Notes: generated from the letters alone by a model not told the origin. Shown: positions 11,351-22,309, numbered from the stretch's first letter. The stretch: 64,000 bases of DNA from Cyrtodaria siliqua (GCA_037043455.1 JAWPHD010011057.1:23310-87309), one strand, 5' to 3'. Translations and numbers: made by a program.

Positions 11351-11449
11351 ACCTGGTAATCATGGGCAATAAGTCTGCTGTGTCTAGTCTGGCATGGGCA
11401 TTTTTTAATTTGTCACACTTTCTTTTATGAATGAAATTTCATAAAAATG

Positions 11450-11451
<2 letters not shown>

Positions 11452-11484
<33 letters not shown>
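11452..11484 (+). repeat. Poly-G tract, 33 G
   Basis: An uninterrupted run of 33 G, followed by TATATTAACATTC. The same follow-on sequence occurs without the G run near 17,573. Confidence 0.95.
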
Positions 11485-11485
<1 letters not shown>

Positions 11486-11514
11486 ATATTAACATTCTAA
11501 ACACATATGGTAAA

Positions 11515-11790
11515 GATCAGATAAACAAGACGGCCTGTGGACGCTCTACTGGCTAACATGGCTCTTATTACATCAATGAAGCGAGTGACTGCCATTTACG
11601 TTTTTTTGAAAGTTTCGGGCAAAAAATTGCTTTTTGACTAAATCAAGGGCCATAACTAAAGAATCTGGTAAAGATCAAATGAAAAATGAAGGCCCTACCG
11701 TATTAACGAGGCAACATATAGCATTTTTAACAAAATCAAGGGCCATAACTCCTCTGTTAGGGGAGACCGGTGCATTATGTTACACGGGGC
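11515..11790 (-). repeat. Tail fragment of a pearl-like array element
   Basis: Read on the minus strand it matches 56,105-56,265: array-type text (TTATGGCCCTTGATTTAG) followed by the conserved tail GAGCCATGTTAGCCAGTAGA and GCGTCCACAGGC. The same tail motif ends the element at 57,263-59,744. Confidence 0.65.
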
Positions 11791-11829
11791 ATAGTGATAC
11801 ATTTGGATTTGCTAAATTATGACGTCACA

Positions 11830-12651
11830 TTATTTGGAACCGCCATTTTCAAAACATTTTCCGATTGAAAATAAAAGAATTGTGAGGAAAAAAGCTTTTT
11901 TGTGCATATGAGTAACTGTTCCTGTTGAATAGACCCACTTTCTTGAATTGAATTAACTGGTAGCTCACGTTGCACATTGTCATTATTTTGTTGTTCTTCT
12001 GGTGATTTGTTTATTTCAATAAATTGGAATGATTGAAAAGAGCTTCAACTGTAAGTTTTTGCTCTTCGTTAACTAATAATGATAACACAAATGTTTTGGA
12101 TATATCCATCACACACAAAATAACAATATAATAAGTTTTCATCAACTTCTACATATCACTTCACCGCATTTTATTAAAATGCCGCCAAGAACAGTATGGT
12201 GGAGTTCAATTTATATAGGTTGATCAACTATTTCTTTTATTATTTTGAGCATTTAAATAATTAAATAAACATTATTAGAGATGACTTGCGAGTAATTAGA
12301 TTACGCATATGTTTGTTTGGAATGTATGATGAGAAAAGAATAAACAAATGGGAAAATAAAATTGCAGAAATGGATCCTCTACCTTACTTGTAATGGAATT
12401 GTCCAATTTTGGACCAGCAGAACATGATCCTTACAATGACAACCTTATCACAGGTGTTGACATATATATACTGATTATGTCTGGTATTTGTGGAACAGTG
12501 TTGCTGTATACAGATTACACATTCATTAAACATATACTAATGTACACAAACACACCATGGAATTAAATGAACAGGACAAAAGAGAAAGTACTATAAAAAC
12601 AATCCTTTGGCAGTCAAAAAACGGAATGCTCAAAGAAAGAAAACGTGTATT

Positions 12652-12653
<2 letters not shown>
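11830..12653. other. No recognisable feature
   Basis: AT-rich sequence with no repeat partner in the window and no coding frame above background. Confidence 0.5.

Positions 12654-12685
<32 letters not shown>
12654..12685 (+). repeat. Poly-G tract, 32 G
   Basis: A second pure G run, 1.2 kb from the first and in the same orientation, also followed by TAT. Confidence 0.95.
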
Positions 12686-12686
<1 letters not shown>

Positions 12687-12859
12687 ATTCGATTTATTTG
12701 TCAAAATGAAGAAAAACATGAAATACTTAATCTTGTGAAAGAAATAAGCATTTTTAGGAGAAGGAAATCATAATAATGTGACCTCAAAAGAGCTCTTGCT
12801 TGAGGTATTGAAATCCTATAAAAGCAGACATTGATATTCGTCAAGAAATTGAGCAAGTA

Positions 12860-14176
12860 AATCAAACAAGAGTAACATTTTCATGATCGTTCTTTTCAAT
12901 ATATTAAACCATGTGATGACAGTGAAAATCAAATGTTTGTTACAACGTCAGAAAAAATGGAAAATCTCCTGAATCGTGCAAATTATCATAACAAAGTATG
13001 CAAGGAAAAGCTGGTAGTTTCTTCAATAAAATACCAGTGTCATGTAGGAATTGTGAACTGTTCATGTGCTCTAAAATATGATATATTGTGAAGCAGCACA
13101 CCATATTTGGGACAAAAAAATCTTGGAAATTAAAGAATCTTGCATGGATATAATGTCTCTGGGATGCTCACCAACCAGTTTAATAGATTCTGTCAGTCAG
13201 CAGGCATAGGGTGTTGTGTTTGGGAGAAAAATATGTATCACAAGTGTTTAATAAATATAGCAGGGTAGTAACTCAAATGACAGATGAAACTTATGAGGAA
13301 GCCATCGAAATGGAAATACAATCAAACAAAGAACAGGATAATACCATTAACATCCTCACTGATGCCCGACATGGTACACGTAAGAACTCGTATCATACAG
13401 ATGTAGTATGCATTGGAGCAAATATTCACAAAGTTCTTAGAACAGAACATGTTTCGAAAGAAGATTCTGCTTCATCCCAAAAATATGAATTAATTTGAAC
13501 AAAACGAATTCATGACTTTTTTGAGAATCATGGAGAAAGTGGTATTGACATAAAATTACATTGTCATGACAAAAATGCAAGTGTTAACAAATTCATTAAA
13601 ACAGACAGGCCAAAAACAATTTCATCAAATGATACATGGCATGCAACTAAAAATGTAACACAAGAAATAAAAACTGTTTGCTCAAGTCCAAGATACAAGA
13701 AAGGTAAGACATGGATCATGAACTCTCCGAGAAAGCAGCTAACATTAAAACACATGTTTACTGGTGTATGAGAAACTGCTGCGGTAATAAAGAAACTCTT
13801 AGATCAAACATTCTGAATATAGCTGAACATTATAAAGGAAATCATGAACACTGCCACAGATTATCGAGATGTAAAACAGATGACAACTTTGAAAGCAGTA
13901 AAATAACAATCAAAGATCTAAAGTCTGAACAATTACTAATTGAAGCTAATATATAAAACAGCACAGGACTATGTGCATTTTATGGATACGTTTTATTTTG
14001 AAGGTTTCAACAACGCTTTACTACAGTACCATGATAAAATAATAAACTTTTCCGACAAAGCATACACTTTTCGTACAAATTTGGCAATTATTGACTGGAA
14101 TGAAAATGTGAATAGACCAGTTACATCAGAGAGAGAGACATGGATGACAACTTGTCAAGGAAAACAAATAAACTAA
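12860..14176 (+). pseudogene. Degenerate DDE-type transposase, Kolobok-like
   Basis: Pieces in all three plus frames follow one another in order: NLGNLRILHGYNVSGML (about 13,115-13,170), GEKYVSQVFNKYSRVVTQMT (13,220-13,280), INILTDARHGTRKNS with a candidate first catalytic Asp (about 13,345), HCHDKNASVNKFIKTDRP (13,560-13,610), NDTWHATKNV (13,630-13,660), KTHVYWCMRNCCGNKETLRS then HYKGNHEHCHRLSRCKTD (13,750-13,880), and DYVHFMDTFYFEGFNNALL to DWNENVNRPV (13,965-14,120). A TGA at 13,496-13,498 interrupts ELI-TKRIHDFF. The order and the W-H-A-T-K motif recall Kolobok-type transposases common in corals and molluscs; the superfamily call is inference. No terminal repeats were found. Confidence 0.6.
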
Positions 14177-14517
14177 AAGTGCTCAAAAGAAAAACATTCA
14201 GTTGGTATAGATACATTTGGCTGAATTTTGTGGACTTTGTTTTAGAATAATAAAACTAATGAATATCATAAATCGGTTATTGTGTACATTTTTAGTGTAT
14301 GAGATATACAAGTCTACATGTATTTAATCACTTGGAAGAGAAAATTATGTCGTATGTGTTTAAAACTCATGGGAATTACTAACAATCAACAGGTAAACAA
14401 TGTGTTTTCTGTCGGCTGCAATCCCAATCTATTTTAGCTAACACTGTACTGCCATTCACTGGTAATACACACACACAGCAGAGTTAATTTACATCCGAAG
14501 GGGATGTTGGGTCTTTA

Positions 14518-14822
14518 ATACAACTTTTAAAATCAGTATAAGGTAATTTGGCATTACAAATATGTAAGCCTAATGCTGCCTTAGCAGCACTAACAGCTCT
14601 ATCATTACCACGTATTCCTATTTGTCTTGGAAGCCAGCAGAAAATAATAACGTTATCAACTATAAGAGTATTGTACTTTTGTAAAAGTTGAAGCACAACT
14701 GGGTTATCATGTTTCATATTACCCAGGGCTTGAAGAGATGAAAAGGAATCAGAAAAGATTACAAAATGGTCATCATCAGATTTCTGAATATAGTTTAAGA
14801 CACGTTCAATTGCCTTAAAATC
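14518..14822 (-). pseudogene. RNase H fragment of I-type retrotransposon (D1)
   Basis: The minus-strand reading gives FCWLPRQIGIRGNDRAVSAAKAAL preceded by SDSLSSLQALGNMKHDNPVV, matching residues of the ORF2 RNase H in copy B. The catalytic-region Asp in GNDRAD is changed to Val here. A deletion near 14,820 joins the fragment to the SINE that follows. It is dead. Confidence 0.85.
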
Positions 14823-14975
14823 AGTAATATTAACAAATGCTTTTCCTATATATTAGCTTGCATGCATGTAATATCACACTAACATTTATGTTGGATATGC
14901 TTTTTGTCCATATTAGATTGGCGTTGTAATCTTCGCCTCTCACCGCTGCGGGTTCGAATCTCACTGGGAGCTCCT
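14823..14975 (+). mobile_element. tRNA-derived SINE fragment 1
   Basis: Contains a tRNA-like head with a B-box GGGTTCGAATCTCAC near 14,950 and an A-box-like TTAGATTGGCGTTG 36 bp upstream. It is cut off at CTGGGAGCTCCT, where the second RNase H fragment starts. Its left sequence (GCTTGCATGCATGTAATATC) is repeated at 15,389-15,408. Confidence 0.72.
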
Positions 14976-15370
14976 ACTTGTCTTAGAAGCCAGCAGAAAA
15001 TAATAACATTATCAACTATAAGAGTATTGTACTTTTGTTAAAGTTGAAGCACAACTGGGTTATCATGTTTCATATTACCCAGGGCTTGAAGAGATAAAAG
15101 GGAATCAGAAAATATTGCAAAATGGTCATCATCAGATTTCTGAATATAGTTTAAGGCACGTTCAATTGCCTTAAATTCAGCTGAAACGATAGAGGCCTTA
15201 TCAGACAGGCGGCTCTTTATTCTGTGTGTGAACAACAGCTGTTGCAACTACCTTATCTCCATCTTTAGAACCATCTCTGTATACACGTTGAAAGTTACTG
15301 TATTTCGATTTAATTTCATTAAATTTGCTTTGAAAGATAGTAGGGTCTGTACTGGATTTGTTAATATTAC
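14976..15370 (-). pseudogene. RNase H fragment of I-type retrotransposon (D2)
   Basis: A second copy of the same ORF2 region on the minus strand, extending further toward the N-terminus (SSTDPTIFQSKFNEIKSKY, VYRDGSKDGDKVVATAVVH, SAEFKAIERALNYI). It is separated from D1 only by the SINE fragment and is nearly identical over the shared part, so D1 and D2 are a tandem duplication. TDGS has become RDGS, and frameshifts are present. Confidence 0.85.
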
Positions 15371-15660
15371 AAATGCTTTTACTATATATTAGCTTGCATG
15401 CATGTAATATCACACTAACATTTATGTTGCAGATGCTTGTTGTCCATATTAAATTGGCGTTGTAAACCTTCGCCTCTCATCGCTGCGGGTTCGAATCTCA
15501 CTGGGAGCTCGACTTGTAAGTGAGGAAGTGATTCTTACGGATGGCGGGAGGTGTACAGTACTGGTTCTACTCAGGAAACGTGGGTGGTCTGCCTCCACCA
15601 CAAAAATCGACCGTCATATATAACCTTACATGTGTTGAAAATGACGTAAAACACCATACA
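15371..15660 (+). mobile_element. tRNA-derived SINE, longer copy
   Basis: The tRNA-like head (A-box-like near 15,450; B-box GGGTTCGAATCTCAC near 15,487) is followed by a body with CTGGTTCTACTCAGG and TGGTCTGCCTCCACCA, then ATCGACCGTCATATATAACC, and an A-rich tail near 15,660. The body motifs recur in the SINE at 56,890-57,100, so both belong to one SINE superfamily with a conserved central domain. It would be mobilised by LINE proteins in trans. Confidence 0.75.
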
Positions 15661-15689
15661 AAAAAAATCCATATCAGATTTCATATAAA

Positions 15690-15830
15690 TATATTTGAAT
15701 AAACATTTATACAGTGCTACAGTTTATAAAAAAAAACCAGCGCTTTCGGCTTACGCCTTCATCAGGGATACATAAACACGGAAAAGAACCACTAAAATAC
15801 ACGGCAGTTTAAATAAAACTCTTTAAAACA
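15690..15830 (-). repeat. Penelope-associated terminal repeat with hammerhead-like core
   Basis: The minus strand reads CCCTGATGAAGGCGTAAGCC then GAAAGCGCTGG (15,739-15,768) and continues TATAAACTGTAGCACTGTAT. The same block is on the plus strand at 25,040-25,110 next to Penelope-like coding debris. Confidence 0.5.
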
Positions 15831-15927
15831 AGAAATCCGCGGATTCACATAAATAAACAGGTCAACGATGCTTTAATAAACGTTTGTAAACATTTTAGTA
15901 ACTCACAAGAAGTAGTCCGAGCTCCTA

Positions 15928-17467
15928 TAGTCCCCTACCGGGTCTTGTGCAAAATTAATAATTCACAAGCTGCACAGTTGTCGAAGGTTACTGTTTTGTC
16001 AACACAATTGCACAAATGTCAAACTGCTGTTAAAGGTTACTGTGTCAACACAATAATTGCAAAAATTTCATAGAAATTAAGTTATTATTAGTCAGTTTGT
16101 TAATTCTGAAGTTATTGAAGAAACAGATATCTTTGAATGTACCCATATGAAAGGTTGAATGTAGCCATGTGAATGATCATGCAAGGAATGTTGAATACCT
16201 TACCATGTTTAGCTACAAAATATGTTCCTGTGTTCTGAAGGTATCGTGACCTTGACCTTTGAGCTACGGACCTGGGTCTTGCGCGCGACACGCCGTCTCT
16301 TTATCTTTATGGTGAACATTTGTGCCAAGTTATTTCAAAATCTCACGATGCATGACAAAGTTACAGCCCGGACAAGCCTATTTCTGACCTTTAACCTCCA
16401 AGTGTGACCATGACCTTTGAGCTAAGGACCTGGATCTTACGCGCGATATGCCGTGTCATTATGGTGAACATTTGTCCCAAGTTATTTCAAAATCCCACAA
16501 TGCATGACAAAGTTACAGCCCGGACAAGACTTTTTCTGACCTTTTACCTCCAAGTGTGACCTCGACTTTGGAGATAGGACCTGGGTCTTGCGCGCGACAC
16601 TCCGTCTCATTATGGTAATATTTGTGCCAAGTTATTTCAAAATCCCACGATGCATGACAAAGTTACAGCCCGGACAAGCATATTTCTGACCTTTAACCTC
16701 CAACTGTGACCTTCACCTTTGAGCTATGGACCTGGGTCTTGCGCGCGACATTTGTGCCAAGTTATTTCAAAATCCCACAATGCATGACAAAGTAACAGCC
16801 CGGACAAGCCTATTTCTGACCTTTAACCTCCAAGTGTGACCTTGACATTTGAGCTACGAAACTGGATCTTGCGTGCGACACGCCGTCTCATTATAGTGAA
16901 CATTTGTGCCAAGTTATTTCAAAATCCCACGATGCATGACAAAGTTTCAGCCCGGACAAGCGTATTTCTGACCTTTAACCTTCAACTGTGACCTTGACCT
17001 TTGAGCTACGGACCTGGATCTTGTGCGCGACACGCCGTCTCATTATGGTTAACATTTGTGCCAAGTTATTTCAAAATCCCACGATGCATAACAAAGTAAC
17101 AGTCCAGACAAAAATAGACTGACCTTTAACCTCCAACTGTGACCTTCACCTTTGAGCTACGGACCTGGAACTTGCGCGCGACACGCCGTCTCTTTATGGT
17201 TAACATGTTTGCCAAGTTTTTTCAAAATCCCACGATACAAAAAAATAGACTGACCTTTAACCTCCAACTGTGACCTTGACCTTTGAGCTACGGACCTGGA
17301 ACTTGCGCGCGACACGCCGTCTCATTATGGTTAACATTTTTGTCAAGTTATTGCAAAATCCCACGATGCATGACAAAGTTACAGTCCGGACAAGAAAAAC
17401 AGACTGTCTGACTAACGGACGGGGGGCAAACCTAAAGTCCCCTCCGGTCTTGACCGGTAGGGGACTA
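15928..17467 (-). mobile_element. Pearl-like array element with 14-bp terminal inverted repeats
   Basis: The ends are TAGTCCCCTACCGG (15,928-15,941) and CCGGTAGGGGACTA (17,454-17,467), a perfect 14-bp inverted repeat. The right end folds back (AGTCCCCTACCGG pairing with CCGGAGGGGACT on the minus strand) and is followed by CCGTCCGTTAGTCAGACAGT. The core is about seven direct units marked by CTGACCTTTAACCTCCAA starting at 16,384, 16,537, 16,686, 16,816, 16,968, 17,119 and 17,250, that is 149-153 bp with two shortened units of about 130 bp. There is no coding capacity; the short frames reflect the repeat. Confidence 0.88.
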
Positions 17468-17839
17468 AAATTAATGGAGTTTGCTGAGATGGCAATTAAA
17501 GTGCATTTTGGGTTGGGGGAGGAGAAGAGTATATGGAGGGATATGAATAAGGCAGCTTGTTTAAGCTTTTGTTGATATTAACATTCTAAACAAATAAATG
17601 AAGAGCCATAACTCTGTCGTTACTAACAAGATCTAGCTGGTTTTCGAAGTTGTCCAAGATTTCATTGATATACAGCGATTTGCACAACTAGACATCATAC
17701 TGATGCTTCCTGCCAAATTCCAACAAGGCGTTAAGGATGATTAGCGCCGACAAGAAATTCAAAGTAAAATATCATGGGGCCATCAAAAAATAACAAACCG
17801 ACAAATTGCTATAGGCATAACTACATACCCGTGCATCCT

Positions 17840-18460
17840 GCTAAGTTTTGTCAAATCCAACACGGCGTTTACAAAAAAATAAAATACATCTAGTGCATAG
17901 TTGTAGATCACGCGAAAGTGATGTAAAAGTAACAATTAAGGTTATCTGCTCTTTGCTTGAATGGTGAAGGTCACATCCACATTTGCTTTTTGACACTTTG
18001 TGATGATCCCAAAGGTCTAATGCATAACGTTTGTGAGAGTGATCAAAACGCAAATGTTGAAAGTAAGAATTATCAAGTTATCTGCCCCTTGCTTGGAGGG
18101 TCAAGGTCACATCCACATTTGCTTTGTCAAGTTGCAATGTACCACTCAAGATACAACTATAAGCAACGTTTGAAAGGTCTTAGTGCATACAGTGTGAAAA
18201 AGTGACCTAAACGCCAAAGTTGAAAGTAAAAAAAGTAAGGTTATCTGCCCTTTGCTTGGCGAGTCAAAATAACATCCACATCTGCTTTGTCACATTGCGA
18301 TGTACCACCCAAAAAACAATTATAAACAAAGTTGCAAGGTCTAGTGTATACAGTTTGTGAGAAAATTACCTGAACGCAAAACTTAAATGTTGATGCCCCC
18401 GCCGCCAGAAAAGCAACACCTGTCTCTTTTTTTCTTCGAAAAGGCAAGACAAAAACAACT
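17840..18460 (-). mobile_element. Partial pearl-like array (same core as 25,391-26,510)
   Basis: On the minus strand it begins with the leader GTCTTGCCTTTTCGAAGAAA near 18,450 and carries about three units containing CAAAGCAAATGTGGA, AAGGTCACTTTTTCACA and GGGCAGATAAC. These are the leader and core of the element at 25,391. Head and tail were not found, so this is a truncated copy. Confidence 0.7.
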
Positions 18461-19030
18461 TATCGCTTGGCAGTGTTGCAGGGACTGGTTACACTCTGGA
18501 GCCAAATGTGATACTAATAAAAGAACATATCTGCTTGGATGAGGGTAAAACTGTACGCTGACATTTAGTTATCAAGAGAGTGAAGATGTTAAACAAATAA
18601 CACAAACACTACCTCAAATCGATACTGCAGCATACGGTATAAAGCAACCCCAAAGCTAATAAAAACAATGAATAGGGCTAAAATAGTCAAATAAAATAAA
18701 TGCAGATATTTTGATCAAGGGAAGTAACAAAAGTACTAATAATAATAGAACATTGCTGGTTGGATGAAGGTAAAATTGTACGCTGACATTTATGATTAGA
18801 CTGGAAACCACCCAGACAGTCAGGTACACTTAAAGCCTTCATTCAAAATGTAGAGGCAGATATCACAGCATTCCAGCCACCTAACTCACACCATCAGAAC
18901 ATATCTAGAGCAGAAAAAATTGCGCTCAACTCACTGAAAAACAAAACAGAACAGATATCATAATCAAACCTGCGGACAAAGGTTCAGCAGTGGTCTTTAT
19001 GGATAGAGACCAGTATATCTCTGAAGCGGA
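18460..19030 (+). mobile_element. Penelope-like element, 5' part
   Basis: Untranslated repeats (GGATGAAGGTAAAATTGTAC appears with a variant about 240 bp earlier) precede coding text in which IIKPADKGSAVVFMDRDQYI is readable with one frameshift near 18,955. That is the N-terminal reverse-transcriptase signature of Penelope-like elements. It is cut at 19,030 by retrotransposon copy C. The homologous minus-strand copy is at 24,390-25,000. Confidence 0.75.
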
Positions 19031-19243
19031 ATGAATGAATGGTGTTTTACGGCACGTCGACACATAAATAGGTCATATTGTGCGCAAAAAACGACGAAAA
19101 ATAAAGTAATTAAGTAGTAATTAAAAATTAATGTTAATATATAAAGATAAAACTATTAAAAAATAAGGGATGATATGGTAGTAATATAAACTATCTATTT
19201 AAATCAACAAATGCCCGTCAAAGTAAATATATATAAGAACACA

Positions 19244-19980
19244 TTATAATGATTTATATAGTCTGATTTCTTTTAGGAAATCTAAAACAAAACTAAAATC
19301 TATAGTATCAAATAACTCTTTCATAGTATTGACATTGTAGTACCTTTGACGCATAGGATCAAAGTCTACACATTCCAACAAGATGTGTTTGACCGTTAAC
19401 GGTGCAAAGCAGGGTATACATTCTGGTAATTGCTCACCTTGTAATAAAAATGAATGAGTATAACGCGTATGCCCTATCCCGCACCGGGCTAGGACAACTT
19501 CTTCTCGACGAATGGGTCTACTAGAAGAACGCCATTCTCCAAGTAACGGCTTAATTGAATGGAGTTTATTGTTAACTGATAAATCACAAGCGGCTTGCCA
19601 AGAGTTACGAATAAATGTGTTAATACAACTTTTAAAATCAGTATAAGGTAATTTAGCATTAGATATATGTAAACCTAATGCTGCTTTAGCGGCACTATCA
19701 GCTCTATCATTATCACGTACTCCTACATGGCTTGTATAGCCAGCAGAAAATAATAACATTATGAACTATAAGAGAACTGTACTTTTCTAAAAGCTGAAGC
19801 ACAACTGGGTTATCATGTTTCATATTACCCAGTGCTTGAAGAGATGAAAGAGAATCAGAAAAGATAACAAAATGGTCATCATCAGATTCCTGAATATAAT
19901 TTAAGGCAAATTCAATTGCCTTAAGTTCAGCTGAAAAGATAGAGGCCTTGTCAGGCAGGCGGCTCTTTATGCTGTGTTTG
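19244..19980 (-). pseudogene. RNase H domain of copy C ORF2
   Basis: The C-terminal 170 codons are open (SHVGVRDNDRADSAAKAALG to FLKEIRLYKSL). The GNDRAD motif reads RDNDRAD. The N-terminal half (IYTDGS..., SAELKAIEFALN, FSDSLSSLQALG) lies in another frame between 19,760 and about 20,040, so at least one frameshift separates them near 19,750. Confidence 0.88.
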
Positions 19981-19999
19981 TGAACAACAGCTGCTGCAG

Positions 20000-21235
20000 C
20001 TACCTTATCTCCATCTTTAGAACCATCTGTGTATATATGTTGAAAGTTACTGTATTTCGATTTAATTTCATTAAGTTGGCTTTGAAAGACCGTAGGGTCT
20101 GTACTGGATTTGTTACTGTTACTGTGTTACAAAGATCGAAAATAATTGTTGGTGTTTCCAAAGTCCACGGTGGAATTTGTGGTACTTTGTACTTGGCAAT
20201 CAAATTTAGGTCAATTTCAGTGTCTCTTAATTTTGGTTTAATACGAAGACCAAATGGTCGAATGGCCTTCGATTTCCGATCAAAAAGAGGTTCATAACTC
20301 GGATTAAAAACATTATCGAAAGTTGGGTTTGAAGGGTTAGATTTTAATTTAATGGCATATTGAAGGGCTAATTTGTCCCGTCTATGAGATAGTGATGGTT
20401 CATTAGCTTCAACATATAAACTTTTGGCTGGTGATATACAAAAGGCACCCAAGGCGAGTCGTAATCCTTGATTATGTATAGGATCGAGCATCTGCAAGTA
20501 TGACTTACGAGTCGATCCATTTACTATTGAGCCGTAGTCCAGCTTGGATCTGATAAGAGATCTATAAAGTTGTAAAAGGACTTTACGATCCGCTCCCGTG
20601 TTAGTGTTTGCAACAACTTTAAGTAAATTAAGAGCTTTAACGCACTTGGCCTTCAAGTATTTAAGGTTTGGTATAAACGTGAATTTACGGTCGAAAATAA
20701 GACCAAGAAATCTTGTCTCATCCACTACTGGTATTGGTGACCCATCCGGTGTTAGATGAGGGTCTTCATGATGTTTACGTAGTTGACAAAAATGCATACA
20801 ATTGGTTTTAGATTTAGAAAATTTAAAACCATTTTCATCAGACCAGGTCTGAAGTTTATTGAGACATTGTTGAAGTTGTCTCTCAATAGTGTTCATGTTT
20901 TTTTGCATGATAACATATAACAAAGTCGTCAACATATAGAGAGCAATCCACACCAGGATTGATGCATTTAACTATACTGTTAATTGTTATATTAAAAAGA
21001 GTGACAGAGAGTATGCTGCCCTGTGGCACACCCATCTGTTCATGAATGTCAGAGAGGGTTGAACCCATTCGGACACAAAACTGTCTATCATCTAAGAAAT
21101 TCACTATAAAATTGGTAACCGGCCTCTAAGACCAAGGTCATAAAGATCATTCCTGATACCGTACTTCTATGCAGTATCATAAGCTTTCTCCAAGTCAAAA
21201 ATACAGCGACTAGAAGTTTTTTCTTTACGAAAGCT
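20000..21235 (-). pseudogene. Reverse transcriptase C-terminal half of copy C
   Basis: Contains FSKSKTNCMHFCQLRKHHED, FLGLIFDRKFTFIPNLKYLK and LYRSLIRSKLDYG, matching copy B without its stop codons. It therefore shows the ancestral Lys, Ser and Arg codons at the three nonsense sites of copy B. A seventh A in an A-run near 20,900 shifts frame just after the catalytic YVDD (SLYVDDFVICYHAKK). The upstream part (GVPQGSILSVTLFNI) is at 20,950-21,104. It is inactive. Confidence 0.9.
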
Positions 21236-21237
21236 TC

Positions 21238-21395
21238 CCTCAATCGTTATTCCAGTCCCCAAACCCGGAAAGGATCATACGGACCCCATAAATTATCGCC
21301 CTATTGCTTTAACGAGTTGTATATGTAAAACCATGGAACGAATGATTAAGGAGAGACTCGTTAGGCACCTGGAATCCAACAAGCTGATTTGATTT
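21238..21395 (+). pseudogene. Inverted reverse-transcriptase segment inside copy C
   Basis: The plus strand reads IVIPVPKPGKDHTDPINYRP and TSCICKTMERMIKERL, the piece of RT expected between the neighbouring minus-strand segments. It matches copy B at about 8,650-8,805 and lies in its correct position but reversed, so it is an in-place inversion of about 160 bp. Confidence 0.88.
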
Positions 21396-21398
21396 GAA

Positions 21399-21740
21399 TC
21401 ATAAATATATCAAGAAGGAGAGACAGGTTTCAGGTAAATGTTTTAATAATTGATAATGGATATCATCAGGACCAGCTGATGTATCATAAGCCTTTTTAAG
21501 GGATTCTCGAAGTTCTTCGAGAGTGAACTTCTCCAAGTTTTTCGACTTGAAATTCAGCTTCTTCTGTTCTTTTAGTTTCTTATGTTTTAGAAAATTTGGT
21601 TGACAATTTTTAGAAGAAGAGTTTTTAGGAAAGAATTCTGCCAAAGTGTTCGTAATATCGTTGACAGATGTAATATCCTCATTATCAAGTTTAAGATGAT
21701 TTACACAACTAGAATTACCCGCGCTTGCAATCAGTACTGT
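21399..21740 (-). pseudogene. Linker between endonuclease and RT of copy C
   Basis: The minus strand reads CQPNFLKHKKLKEQKKLNFK then FTLEELRESLKKAYDTSAGP. This gives the undamaged version of the region where copy B carries its compensating deletions (8,500 area). Confidence 0.88.
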
Positions 21741-22289
21741 TATTCATTCGAACTTTGGAGATCGCTGAGCCCGATACTCATATTTAGTTATCGGTGGTAC
21801 ATTTTCAATTTCTTTTGTTTTCTTACTTAATGTTTGATTCGGTGGTTCCACTACTCCGGCCGATAAAAGGCTCTGGGTATTGTTTAACCACTTATAGGAT
21901 ATGTTGTCTGCTTTTTAATTTAGTCTTTTGGCTGTTACTTGTGATATGCAGGCTTCATAACCGCTGCTCCCAACTAAATTCCATTATGTTTATTTCGCTC
22001 TTCGGGGCATTTAATTTTATCAGATACCGGGACCTTACGCCGTACGACATGGGGAAGCATATAACTCCATGTCCACCGCCGTAGGCATGCCATCTTCGGG
22101 ATGGTTAAAATTGTGTACTATTGATTTTATAATATTGAGTTCTGCTCAACCCGGGGCTAGAGGGCGTGAGCGGTAGCTAGCATATTTCACTACCGCTCAT
22201 GAACAGTCTCAATCAAACCGAGACTGCAATATTTCGTATGTGTCGTGCTCGGCCGTTTTCAAAGGTCCATTGTCATACTTTTTTTTACT
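21738..22289 (+). mobile_element. Hairpin retroposon inserted in copy C
   Basis: An insertion of about 540 bp relative to copy B, flanked by near-identical TACTGTTATT (21,736-21,745) and TACTGTTTATT (22,279-22,289). The 3' part contains hairpin 1 (GAGCGGTAG with CTACCGCTC, 22,168-22,198), hairpin 2 (CAGTCTC with GAGACTG, 22,204-22,226) and the end CCATTGTCATAC followed by eight T. A copy truncated at the other end sits at 59,490-59,630. Target duplication plus truncation at one end suggest retroposition. A T-run as the 3' end would fit a pol III terminator. The family is unknown. Confidence 0.65.
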
Positions 22290-22309
22290 GTTTATTTTCC
22301 GGACCATGT

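Noticed and set aside
14930..14975. A functional tRNA gene at the GGGTTCGAATC B-box
   Set aside because: No acceptor stem or anticodon arm can be paired, and the same block recurs in a SINE context at 15,440-15,510.
16222..17575. ORFs in the 150-bp array (for example LTFELRTWVLRATRRL)
   Set aside because: The same peptide recurs with each repeat unit and changes frame after indels; it is a by-product of the array.
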